Assembly: GCA_023429855.1 (NCBI GenBank)
Contig: JAEZDB010000217.1
Coordinates: 1-5,874 of the forward strand
Source: Actinomycetes bacterium
GTDB lineage: Bacteria > Actinomycetota > Thermoleophilia > Solirubrobacterales > Solirubrobacteraceae
DNA: 5,874 nt
Direction of reading: 5' to 3'
Made by a program: the position numbers and the translations under genes. Below are positions 4,708-5,874 of the stretch, piece by piece (within the stretch, counting starts at the first letter, position 1; each line of letters opens with the position of its first letter). The notes beneath the pieces were generated by a model that ran no database searches, was not told the origin of the DNA, and saw only the letters and a list, made by a program, of their open reading frames with translations.

Positions 4708-5858
4708 TACTTCACGCGGAAGCGCACCGGGCAGCTTGTGGAGTCCGCGGCGAGGGGGCCGGGCTGGCTGGGGTAGCTGGCCCACAGCTCGTATTCGCCG
4801 CGGCCGGGAGTGGCGAGCGAGGCGGCGAAGCGTCCGCCGGCGGTGGTCTTGACGCGGGCGGCCGTGCGCAGCGGTTTGCCGGGTTTGGCCCACTGCAGCA
4901 CGACCCGCTTGCCGCTCGTTGCCGGCAGCAGGCGGCCGCGCACCCGCACCTTCGTGCGCCGCGAGAGCGTGCGCGCCGTGCCGGAGTCTTCGCCGTAGGT
5001 GCCCTTGGGCGTGGTCTCCAGCAGCAGGTGGGCGCCGATCTTGCCGGTCTTCAGCGCCCTCTTGGTGCCAGGCAGCTTCATCCCGCGGCCGGCGACCGGC
5101 ACCTCGCGGGTACGCGTGTGGGTGCCGGCGTCGGCGACGGAGGTGGCGGGGCCGAAGAGCGGGCTGGCCGCGTCGTAGCTCCCGAAGAGCTGTGAGGCGA
5201 AGGAGAAGCGCAGCTGCAGGTCGGTGTCGACCCAGGGTGCGCGGCGGCCCGTCTTGTAACGCACCGCGAGCGTCGTGTCGGCGCCGGCGGGCAGCGCCAC
5301 GTCGACGGTGGCGGCGCCCGTCGAGTATCCGTGGAACGCCCGCTCTCTCGACGAACACAGCGGCGCGAACGCGGGCTCCGTCACGACCTTGCCGACCGTC
5401 CCCGGGCCGTAGAGCCCGAACTGGAGCGGCCCGTCGACGGCGGCGCCCTCGTCGGCCTTGCCTTCGGTTGCGAAGCGCGGCGGCACGAGGCGGACGCTGA
5501 AGCGCTCGTCGGCAGGGCCGGCGTGAAGATCGAGGTAGTAGATGACGTCGGTGGTGGCCGCGGTGGCGTGAACGGGCGTCGACTCCGGGAGCGTCTTCAC
5601 GCTCGTGCCGCTGATCGTGAGCGCGCTTGCTGGCGCAGGCAGCGCGAGCAGCGCCGCCGGGACGACGAACGCCGCCACCCGACCCGGCAAGAACGACGAC
5701 AGTACCGTCAGCGCCGCGCTGACCGCGAAGACGGCGACCGCCAGCTTCAAGGCGCTGGAAAGCGACACCAGGTCGGACTGACCGGCCAGGAGCGGCACCA
5801 TCAGAGCGGCTGGCATGAACAGGATGCCGGCGTACTCCGGGTCCTCCTGGGAAAGCAC
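4707..5858 (-). CDS. Membrane-anchored or exported protein with C-terminal Ig-like domain
   Basis: I do not recognise a named family. The frame from GTG 5858 gives 383 residues but stays open to the window edge (five more codons), so the gene may begin outside. Internal ATG starts are at 5816 and 5801. Residues 11-79 are hydrophobic with probable helices at about 11-25, 36-56 and 61-78, ending PAPASA, a signal-peptidase-like site. The exported part has a beta-rich, Gly/Pro-rich region (80-290, with YYLDLHAGPADERFSVRLV near its start). A C-terminal domain (about 297-383) with the pattern TKVRVRGRL, GKRVVLQW, GRFAASLATPG and YELWASYP resembles Ig-like beta-sandwiches common at the ends of actinobacterial surface proteins. 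Cysteines 168 and 376 could form a disulfide. It converges on the beta-roll gene with 328 bases between stops. No enzyme motif is visible, and the role is unknown. Confidence 0.78.
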   Translation of the reverse strand: MLSQEDPEYAGILFMPAALMVPLLAGQSDLVSLSSALKLAVAVFAVSAALTVLSSFLPGRVAAFVVPAALLALPAPASALTISGTSVKTLPESTPVHATAATTDVIYYLDLHAGPADERFSVRLVPPRFATEGKADEGAAVDGPLQFGLYGPGTVGKVVTEPAFAPLCSSRERAFHGYSTGAATVDVALPAGADTTLAVRYKTGRRAPWVDTDLQLRFSFASQLFGSYDAASPLFGPATSVADAGTHTRTREVPVAGRGMKLPGTKRALKTGKIGAHLLLETTPKGTYGEDSGTARTLSRRTKVRVRGRLLPATSGKRVVLQWAKPGKPLRTAARVKTTAGGRFAASLATPGRGEYELWASYPSQPGPLAADSTSCPVRFRVK

Positions 5859-5874
5859 CGCGCACGTTCCGGCC

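Noticed and set aside
4583..4852. Small plus-strand open frames starting in the palindromic element
   Set aside because: They cross the inverted repeat and the nine-C run, then enter the end of the minus-strand gene, and look like chance frames.
4597..5865. Second minus-strand open frame of 422 codons overlapping the Ig-like protein gene
   Set aside because: It consists of Arg/Ala/Gly/Pro-rich runs without structure. It also reads through the intergenic palindromes, unlike the frame with helices and beta strands that stops at 4707.

Overview
The window is high-GC DNA with strong G/C preference at third codon positions. The protein types are secreted or lipid-anchored clan GH-A glycosidases, a calcium-binding-type beta-roll protein with paired cysteines, polytopic membrane proteins and secreted Ig-like domains. 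Together with probable leaderless starts, this suggests an actinobacterium, most likely of the Thermoleophilia/Solirubrobacterales kind. That placement is an inference from composition and protein style, not from a marker gene.

Layout. At 1-397 on the minus strand is the 5' part of a polytopic membrane protein that runs off the left edge, ending in a short tandem repeat at 1-48. Its ATG lies only 9 bp from the ATG (407) of a plus-strand gene. Two plus-strand genes (407-1798 and 1795-2943) overlap by GTGA and encode paralogous (beta/alpha)8 glycosidases, the first with an odd double-hydrophobic N-terminus and the second a lipoprotein. After a 49-bp gap holding a good promoter comes 2993-4378, a secreted protein made of two beta-roll modules, each closed by a cysteine-pair segment. 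A 328-bp convergent intergenic region (4379-4706) follows, packed with structure: a short VNTR-like tract, hairpins, and a palindromic repeat element of about 145 bp with 16-bp inverted ends. The last gene (4707-5858, minus, possibly continuing past the right edge) encodes membrane segments followed by an exported beta-rich region and a C-terminal Ig-like domain.

How it fits together. All five proteins carry membrane or export signals, so this is a cell-envelope/extracellular locus. The glycosidase pair probably acts on a polysaccharide outside the membrane, one copy lipid-tethered and the other exported or anchored by its hydrophobic segment. The substrate cannot be read from the sequence. 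The best candidates for something undescribed are the nested palindromic intergenic element and the strictly 18-residue asparagine-ladder beta-roll. No phage, CRISPR, RNA gene or defence system is visible.
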